Source: Ensifer sp. IC4062 (lineage in GTDB: Bacteria; Pseudomonadota; Alphaproteobacteria; Rhizobiales; Rhizobiaceae). Taken from it: a DNA stretch of 64,000 nucleotides. Positions 46,005 through 56,434 of the stretch are shown here, piece by piece. The notes beneath the pieces are model-generated. The model saw only the letters and a program-made list of their open reading frames with translations, searched no databases and was not told the origin of the DNA. The DNA lies in contig NZ_JADYVD010000026.1 in the NCBI RefSeq assembly GCF_020193575.1, positions 1 through 64,000 of the forward strand. Direction: 5' to 3'. How positions within the stretch are numbered: the stretch's first letter is position 1; each line of letters begins with the position of its first letter. The position numbers and the translations under genes were made by a program.

Positions 46005-46760
46005 ATGTTTTCTTCTCTCAAGCGGCGCCGCCTCAATGGAACCCCTGCCGACGTTACGCGCGACATCGAGGTCGCCGGCAAGCTCCTGCCGCTGACCATC
46101 CGCCAGAATGCCCGCGCCACACGCATGACGCTTCGCATCGAGCCGGGCGGCCGCGCACTGAAGCTGACCGTCCCCGAAGGCCTGCCGGAGCGCGAAGTTC
46201 AGTCCTTCCTGAACCGTCATCAGGGCTGGCTGATGACCAAGCTTGCGCGGTTTTCCGGTGAGAGCGAACTTGCCGAAGGGGGCTCGATTCTGATCCGCGG
46301 CGTTGCCCACCGGATCGAGCGAACGGGCAGAATCCGCGGTCTGACCGAGGCCATAGTGCTCGGCGACGAGACTGTCTTGCGGGTGAGCGGCGGCGAAGAA
46401 CATCTGCGCCGTCGGGTTGCCGATTTTTTGAAGAAGGAAGCGCGCAACGATCTCGAACGGCTCGTGGCGGTCTATACGGGCAGGATAGGGCGCCGGGCAC
46501 GATCCTTGACGCTCAAGGACACGCGTAGCCGTTGGGGCTCCTGCTCCGTCGATGGTGACCTGAGCTTTTCCTGGCGGATCGCAATGGCGCCGCCAAAAGT
46601 CATCGCCTATCTCGCGGCGCATGAGGTCGCCCATCTTCAGGAGATGAACCACGGACCGGACTTCTGGGCGCTTTGCGAAAAATTGTGCCCCGACACCCGC
46701 GACGCCAAGCATTGGCTGAAGCGCAACGGCACCATGCTGCACGCGATAGATTTCGGTTAG
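46005..46760 (+). CDS. YgjP-like M48-type metallopeptidase (DUF45)
   Basis: Protein of 251 residues with a zinc-protease signature HEVAHLQEMNHGPDFW at about residue 206, where the two histidines and a third further on bind zinc and the glutamate is catalytic. The preceding LKDTRSRWGSCSVDGDLSFS block is characteristic of the YgjP/SprT-like DUF45 family. The N-terminal half is a beta-rich domain (ATRMTLRIEPGGRALKLTVP). There is no signal peptide, so it should be cytosolic. Substrates of this family are not established. It converges with the Pmp3 gene across 51 bp. Confidence 0.88.
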   Translation: MFSSLKRRRLNGTPADVTRDIEVAGKLLPLTIRQNARATRMTLRIEPGGRALKLTVPEGLPEREVQSFLNRHQGWLMTKLARFSGESELAEGGSILIRGVAHRIERTGRIRGLTEAIVLGDETVLRVSGGEEHLRRRVADFLKKEARNDLERLVAVYTGRIGRRARSLTLKDTRSRWGSCSVDGDLSFSWRIAMAPPKVIAYLAAHEVAHLQEMNHGPDFWALCEKLCPDTRDAKHWLKRNGTMLHAIDFG

Positions 46761-46811
46761 ATCAGTTCCAGAAAAGCGGGGTCACCGCTTTCCGCCCGCT
46801 GTTTCGAAGAG

Positions 46812-47009
46812 TCATGCGCGACGGGTCTCGAGCGCCGCCTTGATCTTTTGGTCCGTCTTGTACTGGCTGAGCGCGTAGACCGACCAGATCGCCGCCGGAA
46901 TCCAGCCGATCAGTGTAAGCTGCAGAACGAGGCAGACGATGCCCGCAAAGGGCCGACCGATCGTGAAGAACTGCAGCCAGGGCAGAATGAGGGCGATCAG
47001 TAGACGCAT
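46812..47009 (-). CDS. Pmp3/YqaE-family small membrane proteolipid
   Basis: A 65-residue peptide with two hydrophobic segments (MRLLIALILPWLQFFTIG, then AGIVCLVLQLTLIGWIPAAI) and a charged tail (YALSQYKTDQKIKAALETRR). This is the UPF0057/Pmp3 fold, associated with membrane potential and salt stress in other organisms. The start is the ATG at 47009 with GGAGAAGGAACC upstream; a longer open frame to 47213 lacks any family similarity. It is divergent from trpF. Confidence 0.85.
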   Translation of the reverse strand: MRLLIALILPWLQFFTIGRPFAGIVCLVLQLTLIGWIPAAIWSVYALSQYKTDQKIKAALETRRA

Positions 47010-47140
47010 GGTTCCTTCTCCGTTGTGGTATAATGCATATGGTGAGAAGCTGGCCGTCCCGCAACGTTGCGCCGGCCGCGGTAAAGGCGACGCAACGTTT
47101 TGGCTCGACTCGGGCAACATTTCGTGCAAGGTCGCTTCCC

Positions 47141-47815
47141 ATGAAAACTGACGTGAAGATATGCGGGTTGAAGACCCACGAGGCTGTCGAGCGTGCTGTG
47201 GCACTTGGCGCATCGCATACCGGCTTCATCTTCTTTCGGAAAAGCCCGCGCAATATCGAACCGGACGACGCGGGCCGTCTGGCCGAGGCCATTCGCGGGC
47301 GGGCGAAGATCGTGGCCGTCACGGTCGACGCCGACAATGATGACCTCGACGAGATCGTTTCGGCTCTGAAGCCAGATATGCTGCAACTTCACGGTTCGGA
47401 AAGCCCGGACCGCGTGCTGACGATCAAGGCGGTCTACGGGCTTCCTGTTATGAAAGCCCTGTCGATCCGCGAGGCGTCCGACCTCGATCGGATAGAACCC
47501 TATGTCGGCATTGCCGATCGTTTCCTTTTCGACGCCAAGCCGCCGGCGGGTTCCGACCTGCCGGGCGGCAACGGCGTTTCGTTCGACTGGCGGCTGCTCG
47601 ACGCGCTTGACGGCAGCGTCGATTACATGCTTTCCGGTGGTTTGAACGCAAGCAACATCGGCGAGGCGCTTGCGCTGACCGGCACGTGGGCCATCGACAC
47701 ATCCTCCGGTGTCGAGAGCGCGCCGGGCATCAAGGATCTGAGGCTCATGGAAGCATTTTTCGATGCCGTTCGCCGGGCGGACGACGAGCGCGCACGAGCA
47801 AGGAGCAAGACGTGA
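47141..47815 (+). CDS. trpF: Phosphoribosylanthranilate isomerase
   Basis: TIM-barrel enzyme of 224 residues, third step of tryptophan synthesis from anthranilate. [20 protein letters not shown] is the N-terminal signature with the catalytic cysteine, [14 protein letters not shown] follows, and the phosphate-binding [15 protein letters not shown] and [14 protein letters not shown] lie near the C-terminus. The start is the ATG at 47141. Its stop overlaps the trpB GTG by 4 bp. The trpFBA-accD-folC order is typical of rhizobia, with the other trp genes elsewhere. Confidence 0.96.
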   Translation: MKTDVKICGLKTHEAVERAVALGASHTGFIFFRKSPRNIEPDDAGRLAEAIRGRAKIVAVTVDADNDDLDEIVSALKPDMLQLHGSESPDRVLTIKAVYGLPVMKALSIREASDLDRIEPYVGIADRFLFDAKPPAGSDLPGGNGVSFDWRLLDALDGSVDYMLSGGLNASNIGEALALTGTWAIDTSSGVESAPGIKDLRLMEAFFDAVRRADDERARARSKT

Positions 47816-49032
47816 ACGAGGCGCCTAAACTGAACTCCTTCAGAGCTGGACCCGACGAGGAAGGCCGCTTCGGTATCTTTGGTGGCCGTTTCGTTGCCGA
47901 AACGTTGATGCCGCTGATACTCGACCTTCAGGATGAATGGAACAAGGCAAAGTCGGATCCGACCTTCAAGGCCGACCTGGAAAAGCTTGGGGCGCATTAC
48001 ATCGGCCGCCCGAGCCCGCTCTATTTCGCCGAGCGCCTGACGGCCGAACTCGGTGGCGCAAAGATCTATTTCAAGCGCGAGGAACTGAACCACACCGGCT
48101 CGCACAAGATCAACAACTGCATCGGCCAGATCCTGCTCGCCAAACGAATGGGCAAGACGCGCATCATCGCTGAAACCGGCGCGGGTCAGCATGGCGTCGC
48201 TTCCGCCACCGTTGCTGCCCGCTTCGGCCTGCCGTGCGTCGTCTATATGGGCGCGACCGATGTCGAGCGTCAGGCGCCGAACGTATTTCGCATGAAGCTT
48301 CTCGGGGCCGAGGTGAAGCCAGTAACAGCCGGTCACGGCACGCTCAAGGATGCGATGAACGAGGCGCTGCGCGACTGGGTGACGAACGTCGACAGCACCT
48401 ATTACCTGATTGGCACCGCCGCCGGCCCACATCCCTATCCGGAAATGGTGCGCGACTTCCAGTCGGTCATCGGCCAGGAGGCCAAGGAGCAGATTCTCGC
48501 GGCGGAGGGCCGACTTCCCGATCTCGTCATCGCGGCGGTCGGCGGCGGCTCTAACGCAATCGGCATCTTCCATCCGTTCCTCGACGATGAAGGCGTCAAG
48601 ATTGTCGGCGTCGAGGCCGGCGGCAAGGGCCTCGACGGCGACGAGCATTGCGCCTCGATCACCGCCGGTTCCCCGGGCGTCCTGCACGGCAACCGCACCT
48701 ATCTGCTTCAGGACGGCGACGGCCAGATCAAGGAAGGGCACTCCATCTCGGCCGGTCTCGACTATCCGGGCATCGGACCGGAGCATGCGTGGCTGAACGA
48801 TATCGGCCGCGTCGAATACGTTCCGATCATGGACCATGAGGCGCTCGAAGCCTTTCAGACGCTGACGCGGCTCGAAGGCATCATTCCTGCCCTCGAACCG
48901 TCGCATGCGTTGGCCGAGGTCATCAAGCGGGCGCCGAAGATGGGCAAGGATGAGATCATCCTGATGAATCTCTCCGGTCGCGGCGACAAGGACATTTTCA
49001 CGGTCGGCAAAATTCTGGGTATGGGGCAATAA
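47812..49032 (+). CDS. trpB: Tryptophan synthase beta chain
   Basis: PLP enzyme of 406 residues that condenses indole with serine. The PLP lysine is K99 in [44 protein letters not shown] [15 protein letters not shown] and [14 protein letters not shown] are standard blocks. The start is GTG at 47812, with AGGAG 7 bases upstream, overlapping the trpF stop. It is followed 5 bp later by trpA, whose product channels indole into it. Confidence 0.97.
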   Translation: MNEAPKLNSFRAGPDEEGRFGIFGGRFVAETLMPLILDLQDEWNKAKSDPTFKADLEKLGAHYIGRPSPLYFAERLTAELGGAKIYFKREELNHTGSHKINNCIGQILLAKRMGKTRIIAETGAGQHGVASATVAARFGLPCVVYMGATDVERQAPNVFRMKLLGAEVKPVTAGHGTLKDAMNEALRDWVTNVDSTYYLIGTAAGPHPYPEMVRDFQSVIGQEAKEQILAAEGRLPDLVIAAVGGGSNAIGIFHPFLDDEGVKIVGVEAGGKGLDGDEHCASITAGSPGVLHGNRTYLLQDGDGQIKEGHSISAGLDYPGIGPEHAWLNDIGRVEYVPIMDHEALEAFQTLTRLEGIIPALEPSHALAEVIKRAPKMGKDEIILMNLSGRGDKDIFTVGKILGMGQ

Positions 49033-49037
49033 CGATC

Positions 49038-49877
49038 ATGACCGCACGCATGGAGAAGAGGTTTGCCGATGTGGCGGCGGAGGGTCGTCCGGTCCTCGTC
49101 ACCTATTTCATGGGCGGCGACCCGGATTTCGATACCTCTCTCGCGATCATGAAGGCCCTGCCGAAGGCAGGCGCCGATGTGATCGAGCTTGGCATGCCCT
49201 TTTCCGATCCGATGGCCGACGGACCCGCGATCCAGCTCGCGGGGCAGCGCTCGCTGAAGGGCGGCCAGACACTTGCCAAGACGCTTGAGCTTGCACGCCT
49301 CTTCCGTGGAGAAGACCAGCACACGCCCATCGTGCTGATGGGCTACTACAATCCGATCTACATCTATGGCGTCGATCGGTTCTTGACCGACGCACTGGAA
49401 GCGGGGATCGATGGCCTGATCGTCGTCGACCTGCCTCCGGAAATGGACGACGAGCTCTGCATTCCCGCGCTGAAGAGGGATATCAACTTCATTCGTCTGG
49501 CAACGCCGACGACCGATGACCGCCGTTTGCCAAAGGTGCTCGAAAACACGTCGGGCTTCGTATATTACGTCTCGATGACCGGCATCACCGGTTCGGCCCT
49601 GCCGGATCCGTCGCTGATTGCGGGCGCCGTTCAGCGGATCAAATCGCACACCGAGCTGCCCGTCTGCGTCGGCTTCGGCGTCAAGACGGCCGAACATGCG
49701 CGGGCGATCGGGGCATCAGCCGATGGAGTCGTCGTCGGCACCGCGATCGTCAATCAGATCGCCTCCAGCCTCACGGAAGAGGGACGTGCGACCGATGCGA
49801 CGGTGCCGGGTGTCGAAGCGCTGGTCAAGGGCCTCTCGGCTGGTGTGCGGGCGGCAAGGCTCGCTGCAGCCGAATAA
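49038..49877 (+). CDS. trpA: Tryptophan synthase alpha chain
   Basis: TIM-barrel subunit of 279 residues that releases indole from indole-3-glycerol phosphate. [17 protein letters not shown], the catalytic glutamate in [20 protein letters not shown], the second catalytic aspartate in [14 protein letters not shown] and [11 protein letters not shown] are all present. The start is the ATG at 49038. accD follows at 50 bp on the same strand, so the trp and fatty-acid genes may share a transcript. Confidence 0.97.
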   Translation: MTARMEKRFADVAAEGRPVLVTYFMGGDPDFDTSLAIMKALPKAGADVIELGMPFSDPMADGPAIQLAGQRSLKGGQTLAKTLELARLFRGEDQHTPIVLMGYYNPIYIYGVDRFLTDALEAGIDGLIVVDLPPEMDDELCIPALKRDINFIRLATPTTDDRRLPKVLENTSGFVYYVSMTGITGSALPDPSLIAGAVQRIKSHTELPVCVGFGVKTAEHARAIGASADGVVVGTAIVNQIASSLTEEGRATDATVPGVEALVKGLSAGVRAARLAAAE

Positions 49878-49927
49878 TCGCCCAGATTAACGCTCACAAC
49901 CCGAAGGAAATCTTCAGGAGTTTATAA

Positions 49928-50842
49928 GTGAACTGGATCACAAACTACGTTCGGCCGAAGATCAATTCGATGCTGGGCCGCAGGGAAGTTCCGGAAAATC
50001 TCTGGATCAAGTGCCCTGAAACCGGCGAGATGGTGTTTCATCGCGATCTCGAAGAGAACAAGTGGGTCATTCCGCAGTCGGGATACCATATGAAGATGCC
50101 GGCGAAGGCTCGACTCAAAGATCTCTTCGACGGCGGGATCTATGAAGCGCTGCCGCAGCCGAAGGTGGCGCAGGACCCGCTCAAGTTCCGCGATTCGAAG
50201 AAATACACCGATCGCCTGCGCGACAGCCGTGCGAAGACCGAGCTTGAGGATACGATCGTCGCAGGTCTTGGCCTCGTTCAGGGCGTCAAACTCGTTGCGG
50301 TCGTCCACGAGTTCAACTTCATCGGCGGCTCGCTGGGCATGGCCGCCGGCGAGGCGATCGTGAAGGCCTTCGAGAGGGCCATTGCCGAAAAATGCCCGCT
50401 CGTCATCTTTCCTGCCTCCGGTGGCGCCCGCATGCAGGAAGGCATCCTGTCGCTGATGCAGCTTCCGCGCACGACCGTGGCAGTGAACATGCTCAAGGAA
50501 GCAGGGCTTCCCTACGTCGTTGTCTTGACCAATCCGACGACGGGTGGCGTGACGGCGTCCTACGCGATGCTGGGCGACATTCACATGGCCGAGCCCGGAG
50601 CAGAGATCGGCTTCGCCGGAAAGCGGGTGATCGAACAGACCCTGCGCGAGAAGCTGCCGGAAGGCTTCCAGACGTCCGAATACCTGCTGGAGCACGGCAT
50701 GGTCGACATGGTGGTCAAGCGGCATGACATCCCGGCGACGCTTGCCCGTGTGCTGAAGATCCTGATGAAGAAGCCGGTTGAAGCTGCCAAGCGCGAGGCT
50801 GGATCGCAAGCGGCAGTCGTGCCGGTCGCGGCACGGGCCTAA
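49928..50842 (+). CDS. accD: Acetyl-CoA carboxylase carboxyltransferase beta subunit
   Basis: Subunit of 304 residues that, with AccA, transfers CO2 from biotin to acetyl-CoA to make malonyl-CoA. The carboxyltransferase domain is intact ([56 protein letters not shown]). The N-terminal zinc-ribbon region is recognisable by position ([16 protein letters not shown] then [12 protein letters not shown]), but only one of the four zinc cysteines remains. The start is GTG at 49928. Position after trpA and before folC is conserved in rhizobia. Confidence 0.96.
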   Translation: MNWITNYVRPKINSMLGRREVPENLWIKCPETGEMVFHRDLEENKWVIPQSGYHMKMPAKARLKDLFDGGIYEALPQPKVAQDPLKFRDSKKYTDRLRDSRAKTELEDTIVAGLGLVQGVKLVAVVHEFNFIGGSLGMAAGEAIVKAFERAIAEKCPLVIFPASGGARMQEGILSLMQLPRTTVAVNMLKEAGLPYVVVLTNPTTGGVTASYAMLGDIHMAEPGAEIGFAGKRVIEQTLREKLPEGFQTSEYLLEHGMVDMVVKRHDIPATLARVLKILMKKPVEAAKREAGSQAAVVPVAARA

Positions 50843-50949
50843 ACCTCGCGGCTGCTTGGTTTCGGCGGACTTGGTGTGGCATCCAGGCCGGAACCGCTTC
50901 ACACTCTTCAGTGGTGCGTTCCGGCGGACGACTTTTCGAGGCGATTGAC

Positions 50950-52293
50950 ATGACGGCGACCCAGGTCAGCGAAGCGGCGCAGGAGATCGAGAAGCTTCTC
51001 GCCCTGCATCCTAAGGGGTACGACCTGTCGCTCGACAGGATTACCCGGCTTTTGGCGGCACTCGGAAACCCGCAGGAGCGGTTGCCGCCGGTCATCCATG
51101 TCGCTGGCACCAACGGCAAAGGTTCCGTCACCGCCTTTGCCCGGGCGATCCTCGAGGCCGCGGGTTTGAGTGTCCACGTCCACACGTCGCCGCATCTCGT
51201 GAACTGGCACGAACGCTATCGGCTGGGTGTGAAGGGTGGCAAGGGCGCACTGGTTGGCGATCGGGTGCTTGCCGACGCGGTGCGGCGAGTGGCGGAAGCC
51301 AATGCCGGCGAAAACATCACCGTGTTCGAAATCCTGACTGCGGTCACTTTCCTGCTCTTTGCCGAGCATCCTGCTGACGTCGCCATCATCGAGGTCGGTC
51401 TTGGCGGCCGGTTCGACGCGACGAACGTGATCGCCCGGCCAGCGGTTTCGGTTATCATGCCGATTTCGCTTGATCACCAGTCCTATCTCGGCGATCGGGT
51501 GGAATTGATCGCCGCCGAAAAGGCCGGGATCATGAAGCGCGGCTGCCCGGTGGTGATCGGCCATCAGGAAGAAGACGGCGTGCGCGATGTGCTGGTCTCC
51601 ACTGCCGAGCGCCTTGGTTGCCCGATGTACGTCTACGGGCAGGATTACATGGCGCATGAGGAGTTCGGCCGGCTCGTATTCCAGGACGAACGCGGATTGG
51701 CGGACCTGCCGCTGCCGCGGCTGCCCGGTCGACACCAATACGCCAACGCCGCCGCGGCGATCCGCGCCGTCAGAGCCGCCGGCTTCGATGTGCCGGAGGC
51801 GGCGATCGAAAAGGGTTTGGCCGGCGTCGAGTGGCCCGGGCGTCTGCAGCGCCTTGCCGGTGGCAAGCTTTCGCATCACGGTCCGCCTGGTGCCGAGATC
51901 TGGATCGACGGCGGACATAACCCGGGCGCAGGTCAAGTCATCGCGGAGGCGATGGCGAGTTTCGAGGAGCGCGAGCCCCGGCCCCTCTTTCTGATCATTG
52001 GCATGATCAACACCAAGGATCCGGTCGGCTACTTCAAGGCCTTTCTCGATCTTGCGGAGCAGGTCTTCACGGTGCCGATCCACGGGTCCGATGCCGGCCT
52101 GGACCCGGTGGCCTTGGCCGAGGATGCCGGCCTCGTCGGCTTCGAGACCACCGCGACCTCGTCCGTTGCGGAAGCGCTCGGGATCATCGCCGAGCTCGTC
52201 GACGAGGATCCGGTTCCGCCGCGCATCCTGATCGGTGGATCGCTTTATCTCGTCGGCGACGTACTCGCTGAAAACGGTACGCCGCCGCGATAG
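50950..52293 (+). CDS. folC: Bifunctional folylpolyglutamate synthase / dihydrofolate synthase
   Basis: Mur-ligase-like enzyme of 447 residues that adds glutamate to dihydropteroate and folates. The ATP loop VIHVAGTNGKGSVTAF, HVHTSPHLVNWHERYR, the EVGLGGRFDATNVI block with a metal ligand, and DGGHNPGAGQVIAEAM are family signatures. I chose the ATG at 50950 with GAGG 8 bases upstream; GTG at 50911 would add 13 residues. It is the last gene of the rightward trpFBA-accD-folC run and ends at a strong terminator shared with trxA. Confidence 0.95.
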   Translation: MTATQVSEAAQEIEKLLALHPKGYDLSLDRITRLLAALGNPQERLPPVIHVAGTNGKGSVTAFARAILEAAGLSVHVHTSPHLVNWHERYRLGVKGGKGALVGDRVLADAVRRVAEANAGENITVFEILTAVTFLLFAEHPADVAIIEVGLGGRFDATNVIARPAVSVIMPISLDHQSYLGDRVELIAAEKAGIMKRGCPVVIGHQEEDGVRDVLVSTAERLGCPMYVYGQDYMAHEEFGRLVFQDERGLADLPLPRLPGRHQYANAAAAIRAVRAAGFDVPEAAIEKGLAGVEWPGRLQRLAGGKLSHHGPPGAEIWIDGGHNPGAGQVIAEAMASFEEREPRPLFLIIGMINTKDPVGYFKAFLDLAEQVFTVPIHGSDAGLDPVALAEDAGLVGFETTATSSVAEALGIIAELVDEDPVPPRILIGGSLYLVGDVLAENGTPPR

Positions 52294-52340
52294 GCAGTGG
52301 TTGACGGGTGCGCTCCAGCGTTCCACGTCGACGGCAAGAA

Positions 52341-52364
52341 AAAAGCCCGGCGAGCCGGGCTTTT
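52341..52364. terminator. Bidirectional terminator folC / trxA
   Basis: Perfect 10-bp stem AAAAGCCCGG/CCGGGCTTTT with loop CGAG, A-rich on the left and T-rich on the right. It is placed to stop both folC and trxA transcripts. Confidence 0.9.
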
Positions 52365-52389
52365 CAATGTTTCTCGGGACTTGTGCCGT

Positions 52390-52713
52390 TCAGGCCACCG
52401 CAGTCGAAATCCAGGAAGTCAACGCGGTCTTCGGAGCGGCGCCAACCTTGATGTCCGCCACTTCGCCGGCCTTGAACATGGCGAGTGTCGGGATCGAGCG
52501 TACGCCGTATTGAGCGGCAAGCTCGGGGTTTTCGTCGATGTTGAGCTTGGCAACCTTGACCTTGCCGGCGAGCTCGGTTGCGATTTCCTCAAGGCTCGGC
52601 GCGATCATCTTGCACGGGCCGCACCATTCCGCCCAGAAATCGACGACGACCGGCTCGGCCGAGTTCAGGACTTCCTGCTGAAAATTGGAGGTATCGACTT
52701 TCACAGTGGCCAT
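52390..52713 (-). CDS. trxA: Thioredoxin
   Basis: Thiol-disulfide reductant of 107 residues. The active site is WCGPC with Cys31 and Cys34 in [17 protein letters not shown], followed by [21 protein letters not shown] with the cis-proline and a C-terminal helix. There is no signal peptide, so it is cytosolic. It lies downstream of addA on the same strand with a 154-bp gap, which probably holds its own promoter. trxA beside addAB is conserved in alphaproteobacteria. Confidence 0.96.
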   Translation of the reverse strand: MATVKVDTSNFQQEVLNSAEPVVVDFWAEWCGPCKMIAPSLEEIATELAGKVKVAKLNIDENPELAAQYGVRSIPTLAMFKAGEVADIKVGAAPKTALTSWISTAVA

Positions 52714-52867
52714 CTGCTGCTCCTTGCTTTCGGAAATGGCGACCGTACGACTTTGATCGTGCGGTACTTCAAAATGCTACCGCGCCTGTCGGTTTGTACC
52801 GGCGCGGTATGTCCAGATGTTGTGCCTCATGTGAGGCGTCGCCACCGGATTTTCAATATCGTGTATC

Positions 52868-55800
52868 TCACTTTGTCGCGAGCTCTTCAAGGCTCCTGTC
52901 CAGCATCGCGTCGGGAAGCACCTGGATTGCCGGTCCCTCGCTGAAAATCAGCGCGCAACGGAACCGTCGCCCCGGATAGAGCGGCTTGAGCAGTTCCCGG
53001 TAGATGGCAAGTTGCGTTCTGTAGACAGGCGGCACCTCCGCGAGCGACATCGGTACCTCGCGATTCGTCTTGAAGTCCGCAATCGTCACCGTGTCTCCGG
53101 AAACTGCCAGTCGGTCGACACGACCCGACACCGCGAACTCACGTCCGCCGAGCGTAAGCGTTCCCATCACGGAGACTTCCGGTCGGCTGTGCGCGGCAAA
53201 GAGCGTCGTGAGGTCGGGATGATCCAGCACCTTCATGACGGCATCGGCAAGCGCCCGGCGCTGCGGCTCGGGCCAGCGTGGGACGGACCGCAGCAGATAG
53301 CGGTTCGCCGCCGCCCGGCGTTCAGCGGGATCGATCGACGGGAGAACCTGCAGCAGTCGATGAAGGATCGCGCCGCGCAGCAGCGAGCGATTGGGTGCCG
53401 CCTTTTCCGCGAAGAGCGCCGATCCGACGATCGATTCATTGTCCGGATCGTCGATGACGATGCCGGTGCCGGAAGGGGTGAGCGGCCGCGGCAGCCGACG
53501 TGGCGGCGGCAAGGGAACAAAAAGCGCTGCGGGCACGCCGCGCGCCGTACGCTCGCCCTCGGCTTGCACATTATCTGCGACAGGGGCGTCGAAATGGGGG
53601 TATGCCTCACGCCACGCGTGCCCCGTCCATCCTTCGCCGCCCGCGCGGAATACCATCGGCGTGGCACGTCCCTTGGTGTCCTGCGTAAGCGTCCCCTGGA
53701 CCATGGCATGCCAGGTGTCGGTGTTCTCCCTCTGCCCGCGATACCCGCAAATGACGAGCCGGTCTGCGGCGCGGGTCATGCCGACATAGAGCAGGCGCCG
53801 GTACTCCTCCTCCGCCAGCGCCTTCAGGCGCGCATTGTCGGCGTTGAGCAGCGAATTCGATCCGGAGCCGGGCGCCCGCCAGACAGGCACGGTGATGATG
53901 GAACCGTCAGGCCGCTGCTTTTCGAAAAGCCGCAGATCGGGAACATGCTGGTTGTTGAAGGCCTTGCCGCCGCCGTCGACGAGGAAGACGACCGGCGCCT
54001 CCAGGCCCTTTGCCGCGTGCACGGTCATGACGCGCACTTCGTCCCGCTCCTTGTCTTGCTCGCGCTTAACCGTCGGCGCTTCGATCTCGAGGGTCGAGAT
54101 GAAGGCCTGCAGGCCAGGCAAGCCGGCTCTTTCGTGATCGAGCGCAAAGGTGAGGAATTCATCGAGAATGTCGCTGACCTCGCTGCCCAGCCGGGCAAGG
54201 AAAGCCGCCCTGCCGCCCAGAACCCCCAGAATGCGGGCGTAGAAATCGTGCGGCAGCATATGGCGGGCGAGATCGGAATATTGCGAGAGCATGCGCGCGA
54301 TCGGGTGATATCGACTCGTCTCGTCGACGGCGAGGCTCTGCAGGCGTTGCCAGAGGCTCTCGGTTTCCGCCCTTCCCGCCGCAAGCTCGAAAAGATCATC
54401 CTCATCGAGATTGATGAGCGGACTTTTCAAGAGCGCGGCAAATGAAAGGTCGTCCTCCGGCAGCAGCGCAAAGCGGCCGAGCGCCATCAGATCCTGAATC
54501 GCAATGTGGCTGGTCAGCACCAGGCGGTCGGCACCCGCGACCGGGATGTTGTTTCTGCGCTTCAGGGCTCGCGTCAACGCATTGACGAAAGCGTCGCGCT
54601 TGCGAACGAGGACGATGACGTCGCCCGGCCGCATTGGTCGGCGAACGCCCTTCTCGATGACGGTCTCCTTGCCGATCCAGTCCTCGAGAACGGCGGCAAT
54701 GCGTCGGGCCAGAATGTTGGCCGGCGCGCGCTCGGGCGTCGCGTCAAACGCGGCTGTCCACTCCTCTTCGGCGAGCACCGGTTCGGGCGCGATCACGTCC
54801 CATATGTCGACCGCGCCGGGATGGCCGATCCGGTTCGAGGCATGGACGATCGCCTCTTCCTTCGCGCTGAGCCCCTTGGCATTCGCCTTGTTGGCAAAGA
54901 CCGCATCGACCGCCGACAGGACGTCGATCGTCGACCGGAAGGAAAGCTGCAGGCGGATCGGGCTGAAGTATTTTCCGCCTGCGCGTACGCGCCGCTCCGT
55001 CACGATGCTCTCGCGGGAGAAACGCTCGGGCCGCGCACCCTGGAACGAATAGATCGACTGTTTCTCGTCGCCGACGGCGAAAATCGTCCGCTCGTCCGCT
55101 CGCGCCGTCTCGCCGGCGAAAAAATCGGCGGCAAGCGCCTGGATAATCGTCCATTGGGCCGGGCTCGTATCCTGTGCCTCGTCGACGAGAATATGATCGA
55201 TGCCCTGGTCGAGCTTGTAGTGGACCCAGGCGCCGACATCGCCGCGGGAGAGGAGCGCTGCCGTGCGGTTGATCAGATCCTCGAAGTCGAGCTGGCTGCG
55301 CGCCTTCTTGATTTCTTCATAATCGCGGTTGAGCCTGCCGGCCAGGGTCAAGGCGGCACGGGTCGCCTCGTACATCCTGACGATGCTCAAGCGGTCCACG
55401 CAGGCCACGACATGATCGCGCGCCTGTTCTACTAGCGGCGCGAGGTCAGGCGCTTCGCGCCGCATCGCCGCGTTGAGAAAGGTGGAGTCGGCCCTCGGCT
55501 TGCCACCGCCGTTGAAGAAGAGCCCTAGCAGTTTTCGGTAGCGTTCCTCGGGATCGGCGAGCATTGCGACCGTCTTCAATCCTTCCGCAAACTCGGAAGG
55601 CTTGGCGCCGCCCTTGCGCTCCGCCAGATCGAGATATTGCTCAAGGCCCGCCCCGTTCAGGCCAGCCAGCGGCCAGACCTTCGCCAGCACGCTTTCGGCG
55701 GTCTCGCCCGGCGCAATCGCGAGCGCTGCGCGCAGATGGGTCTCGGGTCCGCCCCGCGTCGCGGCGCGATCGAGAAAGGCTTGAATGGGCGTGCGGTTGG

Positions 55801-56434
55801 CGACGATCGTCGCCAACAGCCGTTCAAGACCGGTATCGTCGGCGAGATCGAGAACTGTGGCGAAGGCGCCGGCAAGCTCGGTGTCGTCGGCCGCAGTGGC
55901 CGCCAGCAACGCGCGCCGGGCATCCGCGAGCAGGACGGCGGCGGCGCTGTCGTCGAGCACGGAAAAATGCCCGGCGACATTGGCTTCCAGCGGAAACTGA
56001 TGCAGCAGCGCTTCGCAGAAGGCGTGGATCGTCTGGATCTTCAGGCCGCCGGGCGTCTCAAGGGCGGCGGCGAACAACCGCCGCGCCTCTTGGATTTTCA
56101 CGGCTGAGGGCCGGGCGCCTTCGATCGCTTCGATACGCTTCTCAAGAGTGGCGTCGTCAAGCGTCGCCCATTCGGCCAGCCGCTCGAAGACCCGGTTCGA
56201 CATTTCCGAAGCTGCGGCCTTTGTATAGGTGAGGCAGAGAATTGCAGAAGGGCGGCAGCCGGCGAGCAGCAGGCGAATGACGCGCTGGGTGAGGACATGC
56301 GTCTTGCCCGATCCGGCATTGGCGGAAACCCAGGCCGAGCGCGCCGGATCGGATGCAAGCGATTGCCGCTCCGTCGTCCAGTCGAGCCAAGCCCTCGGTG
56401 TGGTTTCCCGCGGTCCGAAAGCATCATCCCTCAT
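52868..56434 (-). CDS. addA: Double-strand break repair helicase-nuclease AddA
   Basis: UvrD-type helicase plus nuclease of 1188 residues, working with AddB to resect DNA ends for RecA. Walker A VSANAGSGKTHVLTQR is at about residues 36-51; the Walker B/DEAQ box is ILVDEAQDTSPAQW; VMTVHAAKGLEAPVVFLVD and EYRRLLYVGMTRAADRLVI are later helicase motifs. The C-terminal nuclease has TIADFKTNREVP with the catalytic Asp and Lys. I chose the ATG at 56434 (MRDDAFGPRETT) with GAGG upstream inside the addB end; an ATG at 56443 is possible. It overlaps addB by 11 bp. Confidence 0.95.
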   Translation of the reverse strand: MRDDAFGPRETTPRAWLDWTTERQSLASDPARSAWVSANAGSGKTHVLTQRVIRLLLAGCRPSAILCLTYTKAAASEMSNRVFERLAEWATLDDATLEKRIEAIEGARPSAVKIQEARRLFAAALETPGGLKIQTIHAFCEALLHQFPLEANVAGHFSVLDDSAAAVLLADARRALLAATAADDTELAGAFATVLDLADDTGLERLLATIVANRTPIQAFLDRAATRGGPETHLRAALAIAPGETAESVLAKVWPLAGLNGAGLEQYLDLAERKGGAKPSEFAEGLKTVAMLADPEERYRKLLGLFFNGGGKPRADSTFLNAAMRREAPDLAPLVEQARDHVVACVDRLSIVRMYEATRAALTLAGRLNRDYEEIKKARSQLDFEDLINRTAALLSRGDVGAWVHYKLDQGIDHILVDEAQDTSPAQWTIIQALAADFFAGETARADERTIFAVGDEKQSIYSFQGARPERFSRESIVTERRVRAGGKYFSPIRLQLSFRSTIDVLSAVDAVFANKANAKGLSAKEEAIVHASNRIGHPGAVDIWDVIAPEPVLAEEEWTAAFDATPERAPANILARRIAAVLEDWIGKETVIEKGVRRPMRPGDVIVLVRKRDAFVNALTRALKRRNNIPVAGADRLVLTSHIAIQDLMALGRFALLPEDDLSFAALLKSPLINLDEDDLFELAAGRAETESLWQRLQSLAVDETSRYHPIARMLSQYSDLARHMLPHDFYARILGVLGGRAAFLARLGSEVSDILDEFLTFALDHERAGLPGLQAFISTLEIEAPTVKREQDKERDEVRVMTVHAAKGLEAPVVFLVDGGGKAFNNQHVPDLRLFEKQRPDGSIITVPVWRAPGSGSNSLLNADNARLKALAEEEYRRLLYVGMTRAADRLVICGYRGQRENTDTWHAMVQGTLTQDTKGRATPMVFRAGGEGWTGHAWREAYPHFDAPVADNVQAEGERTARGVPAALFVPLPPPRRLPRPLTPSGTGIVIDDPDNESIVGSALFAEKAAPNRSLLRGAILHRLLQVLPSIDPAERRAAANRYLLRSVPRWPEPQRRALADAVMKVLDHPDLTTLFAAHSRPEVSVMGTLTLGGREFAVSGRVDRLAVSGDTVTIADFKTNREVPMSLAEVPPVYRTQLAIYRELLKPLYPGRRFRCALIFSEGPAIQVLPDAMLDRSLEELATK

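Noticed and set aside
47010..47213. Longer N-terminus for the Pmp3-like peptide
   Set aside because: The extension is polar, unlike this two-helix family, and overlaps the trpF 5' end. The ATG at 47009 has a good ribosome-binding site.
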